Assembly: GCF_000687795.1 (NCBI RefSeq) | Contig: NZ_JHXT01000016.1 | Span: 1-36,155 of the forward strand | Direction: 5' to 3' | DNA: 36,155 nucleotides | Source of the DNA: Mycoplasma testudinis ATCC 43263 | Lineage (GTDB): Bacteria; Bacillota_I; Bacilli_A; Mycoplasmatales; Mycoplasmoidaceae | Shown here: positions 18,745-28,165 of the stretch, in pieces | How the letters are laid out: every line of letters starts with the position of its first letter | How positions within the stretch are numbered: position 1 is the first letter of the stretch | Program-made: the position numbers and the translations under genes | Notes under the pieces: generated by a model | The model's database searches: none | Told to the model about the DNA's origin: nothing | The model's input: the letters and a program-made list of their open reading frames with translations, nothing else

Positions 18745-19605
18745 ATGGATTGAAACTTACAAAAAATTATTGAAGAAGTTCGATATTGGGTCTTTGATTT
18801 AGACGGAACTTTGATTACAGATAAACATAATTTACATGAGTTTAATCTAGAAATTCCTGAACTGTCAAGAAAGTACAATATTGATTTTACGATTATAACT
18901 GGACGTCCTGTTTACATGATGCGCCATGAAATTAGTCAATTACGTCCAACATTACCCGTTGTAGGTTCAAATGGATCTATTTTAGTGAAAGACCAAAAAG
19001 TCGTTTGGGCCAAAAATCTAGATGATCAATTAGTCAAAAATTTTGTATCTGATTTAAGACAATTAAAAATGAATTTTTACGCTTATTCACCATCGGCCAT
19101 TTATGTTGAGCCATATCATTTTTTTCAAGTGGATAGATGGCGTAAATCACTATTGAAAATTCCTCCAGAATTTCGTTGAAAAATTAAAGGATACGCTGAA
19201 TTTGAACAAATTTGAGACGAAAGAATCACAAAATTTCTAGTTTGTACTAGTGAATCAAATAAACTTCGTGAGCTAATTGCTAAAAAGTATTCAAAACAGT
19301 TGTTTTTTGCACCAACAAAACCAAATTCCATTGATGTTGGTGATGTGAATGTAAATAAAGGTACTGGACTTACTCAAATTATGAAAATGCTTGGAAATGC
19401 CACACCCAACCAATTTTTGGTATTTGGTGATGGAGGTAATGATTTACCGATTTTTAAAATTGCTAAGTATAGTGTAGCTGTTGATAACGCTCCTGACTTT
19501 GTTAAAAAACAAGCAACTTTTGTTGCTCCTGCAGATAATAACAATGGTGGTGTAGTCCGTTTTATTAAAAACTTGTGGACCTATCACACGATTGAAAAGA
19601 AATAA
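18745..19605 (+). CDS. Cof-type HAD phosphatase
   Basis: This 286-aa cytosolic HAD-superfamily enzyme starts one base after the truA stop. Motif I is VFDLDGTL (about 16-23; nucleophile D18, acid D20), motif II is the Thr in TIITGRP, and motif IV is FGDGGNDLPIF with a conserved GDGGND. A type IIB cap, the Cof/YidA kind, lies between. TGA codons at 18751, 19177 and 19213 are Trp. Enzymes of this group dephosphorylate sugar phosphates, nucleotides or flavin precursors; the substrate cannot be read here. It is likely the last gene of the ecf operon and is convergent with the Sir2 gene, 30 bases apart. Confidence 0.88.
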
Positions 19606-19635
19606 AATTGTATATGTAAATAATCGGATTGGTGT

Positions 19636-20370
19636 TTACTTAATATTGCTTAAAGTTTTTACTAAATCTTCATTTATTTGTAAATCGCAACTGGCATTGG
19701 TGTAAGTTTTGTTAATAATTATTAGTTTACACTTGCTTGAAGTGTAGTTAATTAAACCAGCAGCAGGATAGACAGTTAATGAGGTTCCACCAACTATTAA
19801 TAACTCTGCTTCCATTAGGGCTTTTACTGATTCTTCTATACACTGGTTATCAAGGCCTTCTTCATATAGTACTACATCTGGTTTGATAACGGAGTTGTCA
19901 ATTTCACACAGTGGAATCTCTTGTTTTTTATGAATTTCAAGGAGCTTTTTCAAATCGTAAAAATGATGATTTTTTACACAATAGTTTCGATGTACGCTGC
20001 CATGTAGTTCATAGACTATTTTTGAACCAGCAATTTGGTGAAACCCGTCAATATTTTGAGTAATCACTTTTATATCCTTGTTTGTTTGTCAATTAGATAT
20101 GACAAAATGACCATTATTAGGTTTAGCATCCTGATATATCATATGAGAAAAATAAAATTTATAAAAAATCTTTGTATCTTTTATAAATGTTGTATGGGAA
20201 AGTATTTGCTCAACTGGCATATTGGCATAATTTTTTTTATAAAGGCCAGAATCACTTCGAAAATCAGGAATTCCGCTTGCTGTTGACATTCCAGCCCCAC
20301 TAAAGAAAACTATTTTATTTGCTTGTTTGAATCAATTGTTTAGGATACTTATTTGTTCATCGAATTTCAT
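19636..20370 (-). CDS. Sir2-family NAD-dependent protein deacylase (half of zinc site lost)
   Basis: Sirtuins remove acyl groups from lysine using NAD, or transfer ADP-ribose. The 244-aa product has GAGMSTASGIPDFRS (25-39), TQNIDGFH (104-111) and the catalytic H123 in ELHGS. Two TGA codons are Trp. The zinc site normally has two CxxC pairs; here C131-V-K-N134 and C155-E-I-D158 keep only the first Cys of each pair. The start at 20370 restores the Rossmann N-terminus ahead of GAGMS. Zinc is structural in sirtuins, so the enzyme may be stable without it or bind the metal differently. It is a single gene with a long upstream spacer. Confidence 0.88.
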
Positions 20371-20716
20371 TTAGTTTAGTTTTCCTTTTTGTAAAATAAA
20401 GTTTTATTTATTTCTATTTGACTCTTTTTTAATGTGGTTAATTTCTGTAAATTTATCAGAATAATTTTACTCAAAAGATTGTCTTTTCAATTTAATAATT
20501 ATTGTTTGTTTGGTTTTTGCTATCAAAAACTTCCCTTGAGCTTTAAATTTAAGTTTTTTTCCATGTGGTTATTTACTCTATCCGAAATATTAAAAAGCTT
20601 GTAACAAAGGTGATAAATGTAATAAAAAGAGGTGCAAAAATATCATCTTTTGCTTTTTTTACTATCATTTTAGTCTCTTTTTGATATTATATTATGATAA
20701 ATGATTGTAAATATCT
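20371..20716. other. Intergenic region with an orphan terminator
   Basis: No gene is seen between the divergent sir2 and glycosyltransferase genes. On the plus strand GCAAAA (20634-20639) and TTTTGC (20648-20653) form a 6-bp stem with an 8-base loop followed by a T7 run, which has terminator form. Nothing in view on the plus strand upstream would need it. A short RNA starting inside the region is possible. Confidence 0.4.
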
Positions 20717-20722
20717 TATAAT
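20717..20722 (+). promoter_or_regulatory. Probable -10 box of the glycosyltransferase gene
   Basis: TATAAT lies at 20717-20722, 66 bases before the ATG at 20789. No clear ribosome binding site precedes the start codon. Confidence 0.4.
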
Positions 20723-20788
20723 AATTAATACATTATTGCAGCATGTATATTAGTTTTTATTCGCAAAAATACGAAACCAGATTTTTTT

Positions 20789-21763
20789 ATGACAACAAAC
20801 TTAAACTACAAATTCAGTATTATCATTCCCACATATAATTGTGCTGAATATTTGCCTGTTGCAATCAATTCGCTGTTAAACCAAGATTATGGTTACCAAG
20901 ATTTAGAAATAGTTGTTGTGGATGATGGATCAACAGACAACACATCTTTTGTAGTTCAAACGTATTTAGAAAAATATCCTAACAACATTTTTTATTACAA
21001 AAAAACAAATGGTAACTGGGGGTCAGTTATAAACTATGTCAAAGCTAATAAATTGGTTCACGGTAAATTAATAACTGTTCTTGATAGTGATGACTTTTTT
21101 TCACCAAACGCCTTCGGCAAAGTTTCGGTTCATTTAAATGAGGACATGGTTGTGTGCTCATTTTATTGTTTAACTGGAGAAGATAAGATTGTTTTAGATC
21201 CTTTTTTTGGTAGATCTAGACTCATCACCAAAAAACAAAAATTACGAACTCCACACAGTCAGCCTCTAGCTAAATTTTATTCAAACAATCTTTTTTATAG
21301 TTTAAACAACTTAACTGAAAATGTTTGATACCAAGACTGTATTATGTATCATAATGCAGTTTCTAAAGCGAAGTCAGTATTTTATATTCGTGAACCATTG
21401 GCTACATGATTTTCGGTCCGTCCAGGAAATTCAACATCAATGCCTTGATCAAATGACTTAAAATTCGAAGCTTGATGTAACACCCTTAAAAAAATGTGTT
21501 TAAATGGTGCTGGAGTTGTTGTTTATGTTTATACGCTGCTTCCAGGATTTATTGAAGCATTAAAAGAACGAAATCGAATAATCGAATTACCATGCCGTCC
21601 TTCATATACTTGATTGCCTTGAATTTTTGCACCGTTCTTTAATGCCTATGTTAGATTTAAAACACGAAAAATAATTAAGTATCCAAGAAAGCGACGTAGC
21701 TTCCATGCTTCCATTCTTGGCAATAAAAAAATGAATCCGATTGTGCCAGATCATGAATCGTAA
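20789..21763 (+). CDS. Glycosyltransferase family 2
   Basis: This 324-aa enzyme has the GT-A fold of family 2: [18 protein letters not shown] (9-26), VVVDDGSTD (42-50) and the metal/nucleotide-binding DSDD (99-102). It transfers a sugar from a nucleotide donor, probably to a lipid or surface polymer. Many TGA (Trp) codons lie in the second half. There is no strong membrane helix, so it would act at the cytosolic face. The C-terminus is basic ([10 protein letters not shown]), fitting contact with acidic lipids. GalE, encoded at 10492, could supply its donor. The next gene, efp, follows after 17 bases and may be co-transcribed. Acceptor and product are unknown. Confidence 0.87.
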
Positions 21764-21780
21764 GAAAGGAAATTATTAAT

Positions 21781-22344
21781 ATGGCAAACATTATCGCTCC
21801 AAATGACCTTCGGGCCGGACACACAATCTTTTTTAACAACAGTATTTATTTAGTGTTAGGTAACTCTTTTAATAAAACTGCAATGCGGAAGGCTATTGTT
21901 AAATGTAAAGTAAAAAACTTGCGAACCGGAGCAATTACAACTGAAGTTATTTCTGATAAAGTTGAACAAGCACAAGTTGATAAACGAAGAATGTCTTTTG
22001 TTTTTGAAGATGGAACTGATTACACTTTTATGGATAACACAACATACGATCAAATTTCGGTTCCTTTAAAAATGCTTGAATGAGAAAAAAATTTTATTGC
22101 TGAAGGTGTTGAAGTAAGTGTTTTATCTTATGAAGGTGAAATCTTAGGTTTATCTTTACCTGATAAAGTAACTTTGGAGGTTAAGCACGCCGAAGATGCT
22201 GTCCAAGGAAACAGTGTATCTAACGCTATGAAAAAAGCAGTTTTAGTGACTGGTTATGAATTAGATGTTCCCCAATTTATTAAAACTGGAGAAAAAGTAA
22301 TTATTGATACTGAAAACGGAACATTCGATAAACGAGCTAACTAA
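21781..22344 (+). CDS. efp: Translation elongation factor P
   Basis: EF-P rescues ribosomes stalled at polyproline. The 187-aa product has the standard three-domain length: a KOW-like N-domain and two OB folds. RTGAITTEV and the C-terminal signature region [22 protein letters not shown] are visible. One TGA (22081) is Trp. The tip loop that is usually PGKGQA is here SFNKTAM: a Lys (K32) remains but the flanking Pro-Gly and Gly-Gln are gone. Modification of that residue by known enzymes cannot be inferred. AAGAAAGGA lies before the ATG. It leads an efp-(Asp23-like)-nusB series with gaps of 2-4 bases. Confidence 0.94.
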
Positions 22345-22346
22345 CG

Positions 22347-22676
22347 ATGTTAAAACACGAAGATCATTTAAAACTAATTGTTCGTAACCAGCAAGGTTCG
22401 ATTTATATAACCGAAACAGCATTAGCAGATACAACAACTAATTTCATTAAAAATTTTTTAATTCAAAAGAAATTACCATTAGAGTTAATAAAAGTTGATT
22501 TTATTAAATTTTCACATATGGTTAATTTTCAAGTAAACGTTAGTTTGTCTTCGAAATGTTCTAATTTTAAAGTTGAAATGAACCAGGAATTACAAGCCGC
22601 TATGTTTGTTTTTTTTGGTAATGAGTTTCAGCTTGAACCTTTAACTATTAATGTCATTACTGATTTGTTAAATTAA
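22347..22676 (+). CDS. Asp23/Gls24-like protein (YqhY type)
   Basis: The protein has 109 aa. It looks like a short Asp23/Gls24-domain protein: GSIYITETALADTTTNFI near the start and a following strand-rich middle. I rely as much on context as on sequence. In Bacillus subtilis the order is efp ... yqhY-nusB, and YqhY is an Asp23 protein. Here the gene lies exactly between efp (2 bases) and nusB (4 bases). YqhY is linked to regulation of acetyl-CoA carboxylase there, but no accBC genes are present in this window. It has no signal peptide or membrane helix. Confidence 0.65.
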   Translation: MLKHEDHLKLIVRNQQGSIYITETALADTTTNFIKNFLIQKKLPLELIKVDFIKFSHMVNFQVNVSLSSKCSNFKVEMNQELQAAMFVFFGNEFQLEPLTINVITDLLN

Positions 22677-22680
22677 AACA

Positions 22681-23079
22681 ATGAATAATAACAAACAAAT
22701 TTGAGCCAAACGCGTTGCTGTTTTTGAATACATCTTTGCTTGTTTATGTCGTGAAGAGATTGACTATGACACGATTGTTAATGAATTTAAGGCTTTTGAA
22801 AATACTGAACCATGGCAATTAAAAATTGTAGCTACATTTGCCGTTAATTTAGATACGGTTGTGAACTTAATTAAAACTTATACCAAAAACTCAAAATGAT
22901 CTTACGAACAACTAGATCTTGTTTTAAAGGCTATTTTACATGAAGTTTATGCTGAATCTTTGGCGCACCAAACACCAAAAGCTGTTTTAATTGACCAATC
23001 ATTAATTACGATGGATAAATATGGTGATCCTAAGCTTAAAAAAATGTTACACGCTTTAATTGACAAAATAATTAAATAA
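22681..23079 (+). CDS. nusB: Transcription antitermination protein NusB
   Basis: NusB binds boxA RNA with NusE (S10) and promotes rRNA transcription. The product has 132 aa, normal for the family, all helical in appearance. WQLKIVATFAVNL and the conserved end KAVLIDQSLITMDKYGDPKLKKMLHALIDKI fit NusB (family pattern 'vaiNEaveLaKkYgd.kskkFVNgvL'). Two TGA codons (22702, 22897) are Trp, which is why the gene is easily missed. It follows the Asp23-like gene by 4 bases. The EA of 'NEAVEL' is not conserved. The call is reasonably safe because of both sequence and neighbours. Confidence 0.85.
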
Positions 23080-23099
23080 CCTAGAATTCTAATAATCAT

Positions 23100-23792
23100 A
23101 TGAAAAGAAATTGACGTACTCACTATAATGTTTTAGTTGCAAATTTATTACTTGTAATTGCTACAGGAATAAATTTTGCTGTATGAGATTTGTTATCTCG
23201 AGGAGTTAGCCTCTATGCAATTTTTGCAGCTCCATTCATCGGAATTATTTTAAGTATCTTTTTGTATTATCTCGATTTGAAATATTTCCTTGCTGATTAT
23301 CCATATAAAAAATTCCACTTTAATAAAAAATACACTAAATTTTATATTACCGGTTTTGCTATTTTCGCCGTTGAAATTATCGTCCTTATTGTATTGACTA
23401 TAGCCGGAGTTTTAAATGTATCAACAGTTTCTGAGCAACTCAATACACAGCAAGGACCTGCTTTGGTTGCTAATGCTTTAGTTGTTTTAAGAGACTTAAT
23501 GTGGGCTAGTTTCGCATGTGCTTGTATTATTGGAGTGACTGGACTTGGGTTTGTGAAATACGCTCGCTTAAAAATTGATGTTGAATTGTTGTTGCGTGAA
23601 AAACGTCTAAAAGAAGAAGTCGAAAATGTTGCTTCAGTAAACAAAATAATGAAAAAAATTGATAGTGACGATAAGCCTGTAATTGTTGATCTTGGTGAAG
23701 ACAAATCATCTCGATCTTCACGAACTGATGAAGATACAACTAACAATAAAAAAGACCCGCCTATTCCTAGTGCAGGTCTGTCAAGTATTTAG
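23100..23792 (+). CDS. Four-helix membrane protein of unknown function
   Basis: The product has 230 aa, read through TGA (Trp) at 23112 and 23187, which places the start at 23100. Four hydrophobic helices lie at about 10-26, 35-55, 78-101 and 120-146. After that a charged cytosolic tail begins with a coiled-coil-like stretch (KIDVELLLREKRLKEEVENV) and ends in a low-complexity Ser/Asp/Asn/Pro segment. I do not recognise the family. It follows nusB after 20 bases and is convergent with the HIT gene, 11 bases apart. Membership of the efp operon is likely but gives no function. Confidence 0.75.
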
Positions 23793-23803
23793 TTAAATAT
23801 TTT

Positions 23804-24217
23804 TTAATGATCTAACATTTTGTGAACTTGCTCAATTTTTTGCAGGTTCACTTTTTTTGTATTAAACCCAAATCCTTCACCTTGAGCATATTTTGGGATT
23901 ACGTGAAAATGAAAGTGAAAGACTTCTTGACCGGCGACATTTCCTTCGTTAGATAGATAATTTATTCCCCAGGGGTCCAATTGCGATTTCATTAATTTAG
24001 TTGCCGTTGCTGATGTTAAATGCATCACTTCATCTAAAATGGGTCACGGGGTGATTGACAAATTCCGGTAGTGTTCTTTGGGAATAACAATTGTATGCCC
24101 GTCTGCGGTTGGATTAACATCCAAAAAGGCTAACGCTTGGTCAGTTTCACCAATGATCATTGCTGGAATTTCTTTTTTTACGATTTTACAAAAAATGCAG
24201 TCGTCTTGTTGCAACAT
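23804..24217 (-). CDS. HIT-family hydrolase
   Basis: This 137-aa histidine-triad protein hydrolyses nucleoside phosphoramidates or dinucleotides. The triad motif HFHFHVIPKY has H101, H103 and H105. At the N-terminus CIFCKIV gives the CxxC metal site of the Hint/HinT branch, and GHTIVIPKEHY supplies another metal-site His. A TGA at about 24050 is Trp and leads back to the ATG at 24217. Its GGAGAA ribosome binding site lies inside the end of cutC, which stops one base before the ATG, so the two genes are translationally coupled with cutC first. Confidence 0.93.
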
Positions 24218-24218
24218 T

Positions 24219-24854
24219 CTATTCTCCTATTGGTCCAACGATTTCTCGACCGTGAAATTGTGTAGCCTTTGTTTTTTCTTTGATGAGTTTATAGTTGTCT
24301 TTAGTAACTTTTCCACCAATAACAATATCTATTTTGTTTTTTGCGTAAGCAACTATTTCTTTCAAACTATCCATATTATCAACCGCATTAGGTTTTATTC
24401 CACCTTTTGTTAAAATCCGGTTGATTCCAAGTTTAGCAAGTTGATCTATCGCTTCAAATTTGTTTTCGATTTGATCAAATCCCATTAAGAAATGAGTTTC
24501 CAATCCTTCACAATGTTTAAGTAATTTTTTAACGGTTTTAATATCTACTTTTTTATCAGGTGTTAAACAAGAAATAGCAACTCCTGCAACTTTTAATTGT
24601 TTACAGATTTTAATGTTTTCAATCATTGCTGCAATTTCTTCTGGAGTGAAAATAAATTCATTGTTTCCATGTACCCGAATCATTACAATCATTGGAATTT
24701 TTAATAATTGTTTTGCTTTCTTGATTGATCCATAGCTCGGTGTGGTTCCACCTTCAGCAAGATTTGTACACAATTCAATTCGGTTTGCTCCTTTAGCTTG
24801 GGCAGCTAAGGCTTGACGTAAATTGTTAACTGCAGCTTCTAAAATAATAGCCAT
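24219..24854 (-). CDS. cutC: CutC family protein
   Basis: The product has 211 aa, a TIM-barrel of the CutC family, which was named for copper homeostasis in E. coli, but whose enzymatic role is still uncertain. Visible features are ANRIELCTNLAEGGTTPS (24-41, near-perfect for the family), MIRVHGNNEFIF, and LMGFDQIENKFEAIDQL, the family's 'HRAFD' strand. The ending LTKGGIKPNA and GGKVTKDN follow the expected order. At 211 residues it lacks part of the C-terminus of the 240-250-residue relatives. It is the first gene of a two-gene operon with the HIT protein. Confidence 0.9.
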   Translation of the reverse strand: MAIILEAAVNNLRQALAAQAKGANRIELCTNLAEGGTTPSYGSIKKAKQLLKIPMIVMIRVHGNNEFIFTPEEIAAMIENIKICKQLKVAGVAISCLTPDKKVDIKTVKKLLKHCEGLETHFLMGFDQIENKFEAIDQLAKLGINRILTKGGIKPNAVDNMDSLKEIVAYAKNKIDIVIGGKVTKDNYKLIKEKTKATQFHGREIVGPIGE

Positions 24855-25045
24855 TTTAATCTTCCTTAATTAAATATATATCGCAGATATTTTACTTGTT
24901 TTTATTAAGAATTTTTAATTTGGACGTGAAAAACATTAAAAGTCTTACACCACATAAGTGCTAATCTAATTTTTTAAACTGGATAAGTTTTTTATTTTTC
25001 TGTTATTGTTGGCTCTAAATCATTTTAAAATGCGTGATTTGTATA

Positions 25046-25051
25046 TATAAT
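25046..25051 (+). promoter_or_regulatory. -10 box of the 25079 lipoprotein gene
   Basis: TATAAT at 25046-25051 lies 27 bases before the ATG, giving a short leader of about 20 bases. GAAAG at about 25066-25070 may act as a weak ribosome binding site. Confidence 0.5.
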
Positions 25052-25078
25052 TACTTTAATGTATAGAAAGTATTTAAT

Positions 25079-26689
25079 ATGACCAAAAAAGCAAAAAAGT
25101 TAAAATATCTTTTATTTCCTTTAACTGCATTAGCAGTATCTCCAATTATTATTTCAGCATGTTCACATGCTGATGATTCGGGATTACAAAAGAAAGATGA
25201 GCTACCAGTAAAGCCAGAACCAGCAAACCCCCAACCAAAGGATGAAGATAAAATTGATACGAATCCTGGAAAACCAGGAACGCCAATTGTAGACCCTTCA
25301 GAACCCAAACAAAGCGCTCAAGAAGCTGCCGCTTTAATTAAACAAGTTCGCTTTAACAGGGCTAGCGAATTTACGTTTAATGAGTTTAAAAATGACTTTA
25401 ATAATACTTTTTCCCCCAAAGAAAACGATTTTACAGTTTTTGGTGATAATCAAACAGAATTAGACTTGAGCCAATTCACACTAAGTTATAAAGACTTTAA
25501 AGTAAATGGCAACTCTTTAAACTTAGTTGTGACCGTAATGCGCGCTACTGAAACTGCTGATTCTATGTCCACAGTATTTGTTTTTGGTGATTGAAAACCA
25601 GAACCTTCAGTTGTACCTACACCAAAAACCTATACAGTTTCAGTCCGAAATATTGCATGAAATATCAACGAATTTTTTAAAAGCAAACAAACAAGCAAAA
25701 GTTTTGTAGATTGGAATAATGAAGACGTTAACAAATATATTAATACTGTTTCTTTACAAGAAGAAGGAAACCCTGGAGTGGTACGTAATATAAAGCCTGT
25801 TGGTATTACTTTATCTGCTGACAAAACTCAATTTAAATTTCAGTTTAATGATGATAATGTCATTATTCGTGAAAACTCTAAAATTACAGATATAGTTTTC
25901 CCTTCTGTTGATGAATATGCTGATTATGTAGTGCTTAACCAAATAAGCATTGATCAAACAATTTTTGCAGAATATTATCCTTCTCAAATAGAAAACTATG
26001 TAAAAGCTTTTATAGCTCAAAATCCACGTTACCAAAAGGTAACTGAAGGCCTTGCATTTTTAAAAGGACCCAATCAAGAAGATTACAGCACATATAGTGG
26101 GTTTCAATTTGAGCCAGTTGTTACCAACGTACAAATCGAGTCTAATAACTCTGTAGATCTGACAATTCAATTATTTAATGTGAACTCTGAAAGTGGAGAT
26201 TCTGTTCAACAGAGTCGTTTCCTTGGCAAGACTGGCCGGCTTGAAAGCATAGCTAATATGAAGGCACCAAATCCAAGTAATTTTGTAATGAATATTAATC
26301 CCAATTCACGCCTGTTTGTTAATTGAAATAGTGCTAATAACGACGAAAAGAAAATGCTGGAATTTGCTAATCAGGTTTATTTCCAACATCGCGGTATTCT
26401 TTTAATTAATGTTGACGGGGATGGGATTGTAAGTAATTCAGCAGATTATAGCGAAGTTTCTTTTTCTTGAGAAAGTTCTTCTGAATCTAGAGTTGATATA
26501 AATCTAGATCAGCCTTTAACCTTAACTCCCGATGAAACTAATTTTATTCCCGTATTTGACTTTGCATATAAGAGCGTTAGTAACATCGTGAAAGAGGGAA
26601 ATTCCTTCAGATTTAATTTAAATTTTGCAATTGATTTTAAAGATGGCACCGGTCAACACGATGGTACTTTAGCAATGATAATTCGCTAA
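25079..26689 (+). CDS. Surface lipoprotein, unknown function
   Basis: The 536-aa lipoprotein reads through several TGA codons to TAA at 26687. A lysine-rich start and hydrophobic segment lead to the lipobox ISAC with C28. A charged Lys/Pro/Asp linker (about 35-75) follows, then repeated strand-rich segments, each with an 'F..F...N....D' pattern. These recall the tandem domains in mycoplasma surface proteins, but no named family is assured. It has its own promoter and a long hairpin terminator 109 bases downstream. Exported lipoproteins in this group often bind host factors or nutrients; nothing here shows which. The gene directly precedes the ABC operon but has an independent promoter. Confidence 0.85.
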
Positions 26690-26797
26690 TCGTCTTTAAT
26701 AGTATTAATTATTTAATAGTCTTTAAATTATTGATCCATTTGTCATACATAAAAGACAATGGGATGTTCTTTAAAAGAAAAATTCCTAACGCTTTTA

Positions 26798-26858
26798 GAT
26801 AGTGAACTTCTAGAGTTGATCTTTTTGCTTTAACTTTTAATGTTCATTATCTTTTTTT
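26798..26858 (+). terminator. Long hairpin with T7 tail after the lipoprotein gene
   Basis: GATAGTGAAC (26798-26807) pairs with GTTCATTATC (26842-26851) in ten pairs, one of them G-U. An inner helix AGAGTT/AACTTT can extend it. A T7 run (26852-26858) follows. The form is that of an intrinsic terminator for the gene ending at 26689, but the long loop could also be a small structured RNA. Confidence 0.55.
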
Positions 26859-26922
26859 GAGCATTTAAATTATTAATTCAACATAGTGTTCTAAAAACTA
26901 ATGTAAAAAAGTTTTCATTTTC

Positions 26923-26950
26923 AAACGAATATTCGTTTTCGTTATATAAT
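26923..26950 (+). promoter_or_regulatory. Promoter and palindromic operator of the ABC operon
   Basis: A perfect 16-bp palindrome, AAACGAATATTCGTTT, covers 26923-26938. The -10 box TATAAT lies at 26945-26950, so the palindrome sits between the -35 and -10 positions, a classic repressor site. The ATG at 26960 is about 3 bases after the expected start of transcription, so the mRNA is leaderless or nearly so. Confidence 0.6.
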
Positions 26951-26959
26951 ACACAAACT

Positions 26960-28165
26960 ATGAATAATTCTGAAAATTTAATCCATTTTGAAAATGTTAG
27001 TTTTTCTTATAAGAAAAAACCTTTATTGCATATTGATTCCTTAGATATTCCTGAAAATCAAATTATCACGATTTTAGGTCCTTCTGGTAGCGGAAAAACC
27101 ACTTTATTAAATTTAATTGCCGGTTTTTTAAAACCGACTTCTGGAAAAATAAATATAAAGGGCAATGCAAAAACTAACAATATTGGTTTTATTTTACAAG
27201 AAAGCACTCTTTACGAAAATATTTCAGTTGCAAAAAATGTTTATCTAAGTGCGATTAATTCTAAGGGGTGAGTTGCTAAAAATAAATTGGAAAAAATTAA
27301 ACAATTTTTCGAAACAGTTGATATCTTAAAAACAAATGTTTTATATGAGAAAATAAATCAGTTACTTCAAAAAATAAGTTCAGCTGATTTTGATAATAAA
27401 TTATGAAATGAATATCGCCATTTGTTTTGAAAAATAAATTTCAAATTATTTAAACGCCAAAAGCTTTGATTTAAGTTTATGTTTCAAACACGAATTAAAA
27501 AAGTATTTGAACAAAAATTAAACGAAGTTTCAACTAAATTGCAGATCCACGAGTTACTTAAACAAAAAGCATCAAATTTATCAGGCGGGCAAAAACAACG
27601 GGTTGCATTTGCTAAAGCAATTATTAAAAATTCTTTGTTTATTCTGATGGATGAACCATTTGCTTCTTTAGATGTCAAGATCAAAGATTCGACAAGGGAT
27701 TGATTAGTTGATATTCAAAAAGAATTAAATTTATCCATTATTTTTGTGACTCATGATCAAAATGACGCATTACGCATTAGTGATAAAATCATGCTTTTAA
27801 ATCAAGGCAAAATAGTTCAATTTGATACTCCAGAAAATCTTTATAATAATCCAATAAATGAGTTTGTAGCAAAGTTTATTGGAATGCCAGAAATTATTTT
27901 GATTTCCGAAAATGAAAATGGTAAATCTTATATTCGAAATAACAAAATCAAAATCTTTACAGATCAAAATTCACAAGATTTAATTCTAGATAAAAAACTT
28001 CTTGGTGATTTATTTGTTTACGAGGTTTTTGTGAATCGATTAAAAAGAAAAATAATGATTGTGAATACTTCAAATCAGTTTAATGTTACCAATAAAGTTA
28101 CTATTGAATATAACGAATCTGATTTGCTGCATTTTGATTCTGAAGGTTATCGGGTTTTTAAATAA
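26960..28165 (+). CDS. Sugar-type ABC transporter ATP-binding protein (MalK/UgpC group)
   Basis: The ATPase drives import through the two permeases that follow. It has 401 aa. Walker [10 protein letters not shown] (40-48), Q80 in GFILQEST, signature LSGGQKQR (207-214), Walker [14 protein letters not shown] (D231), switch His in VTHD. After it a C-terminal region resembles the regulatory OB domain of MalK-type ATPases but is short. Between Q-loop and signature are about 127 residues, compared with about 50 in the family; the extra 70-80 residues are rich in Lys, Phe and Leu. I recall a similar insertion in mycoplasma homologues such as M. genitalium MG187. Substrate is not certain: sugar or glycerol-phosphate derivatives are typical for this group. 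Confidence 0.88.

Noticed and set aside
23754-23805. Terminator at the end of the membrane protein gene
   Set aside because: The GACCCGC/GCAGGTC stem has a mismatch and lies in the coding end, and the next hairpin (TATTT/AAATA) is only A-T pairs; neither is convincing.
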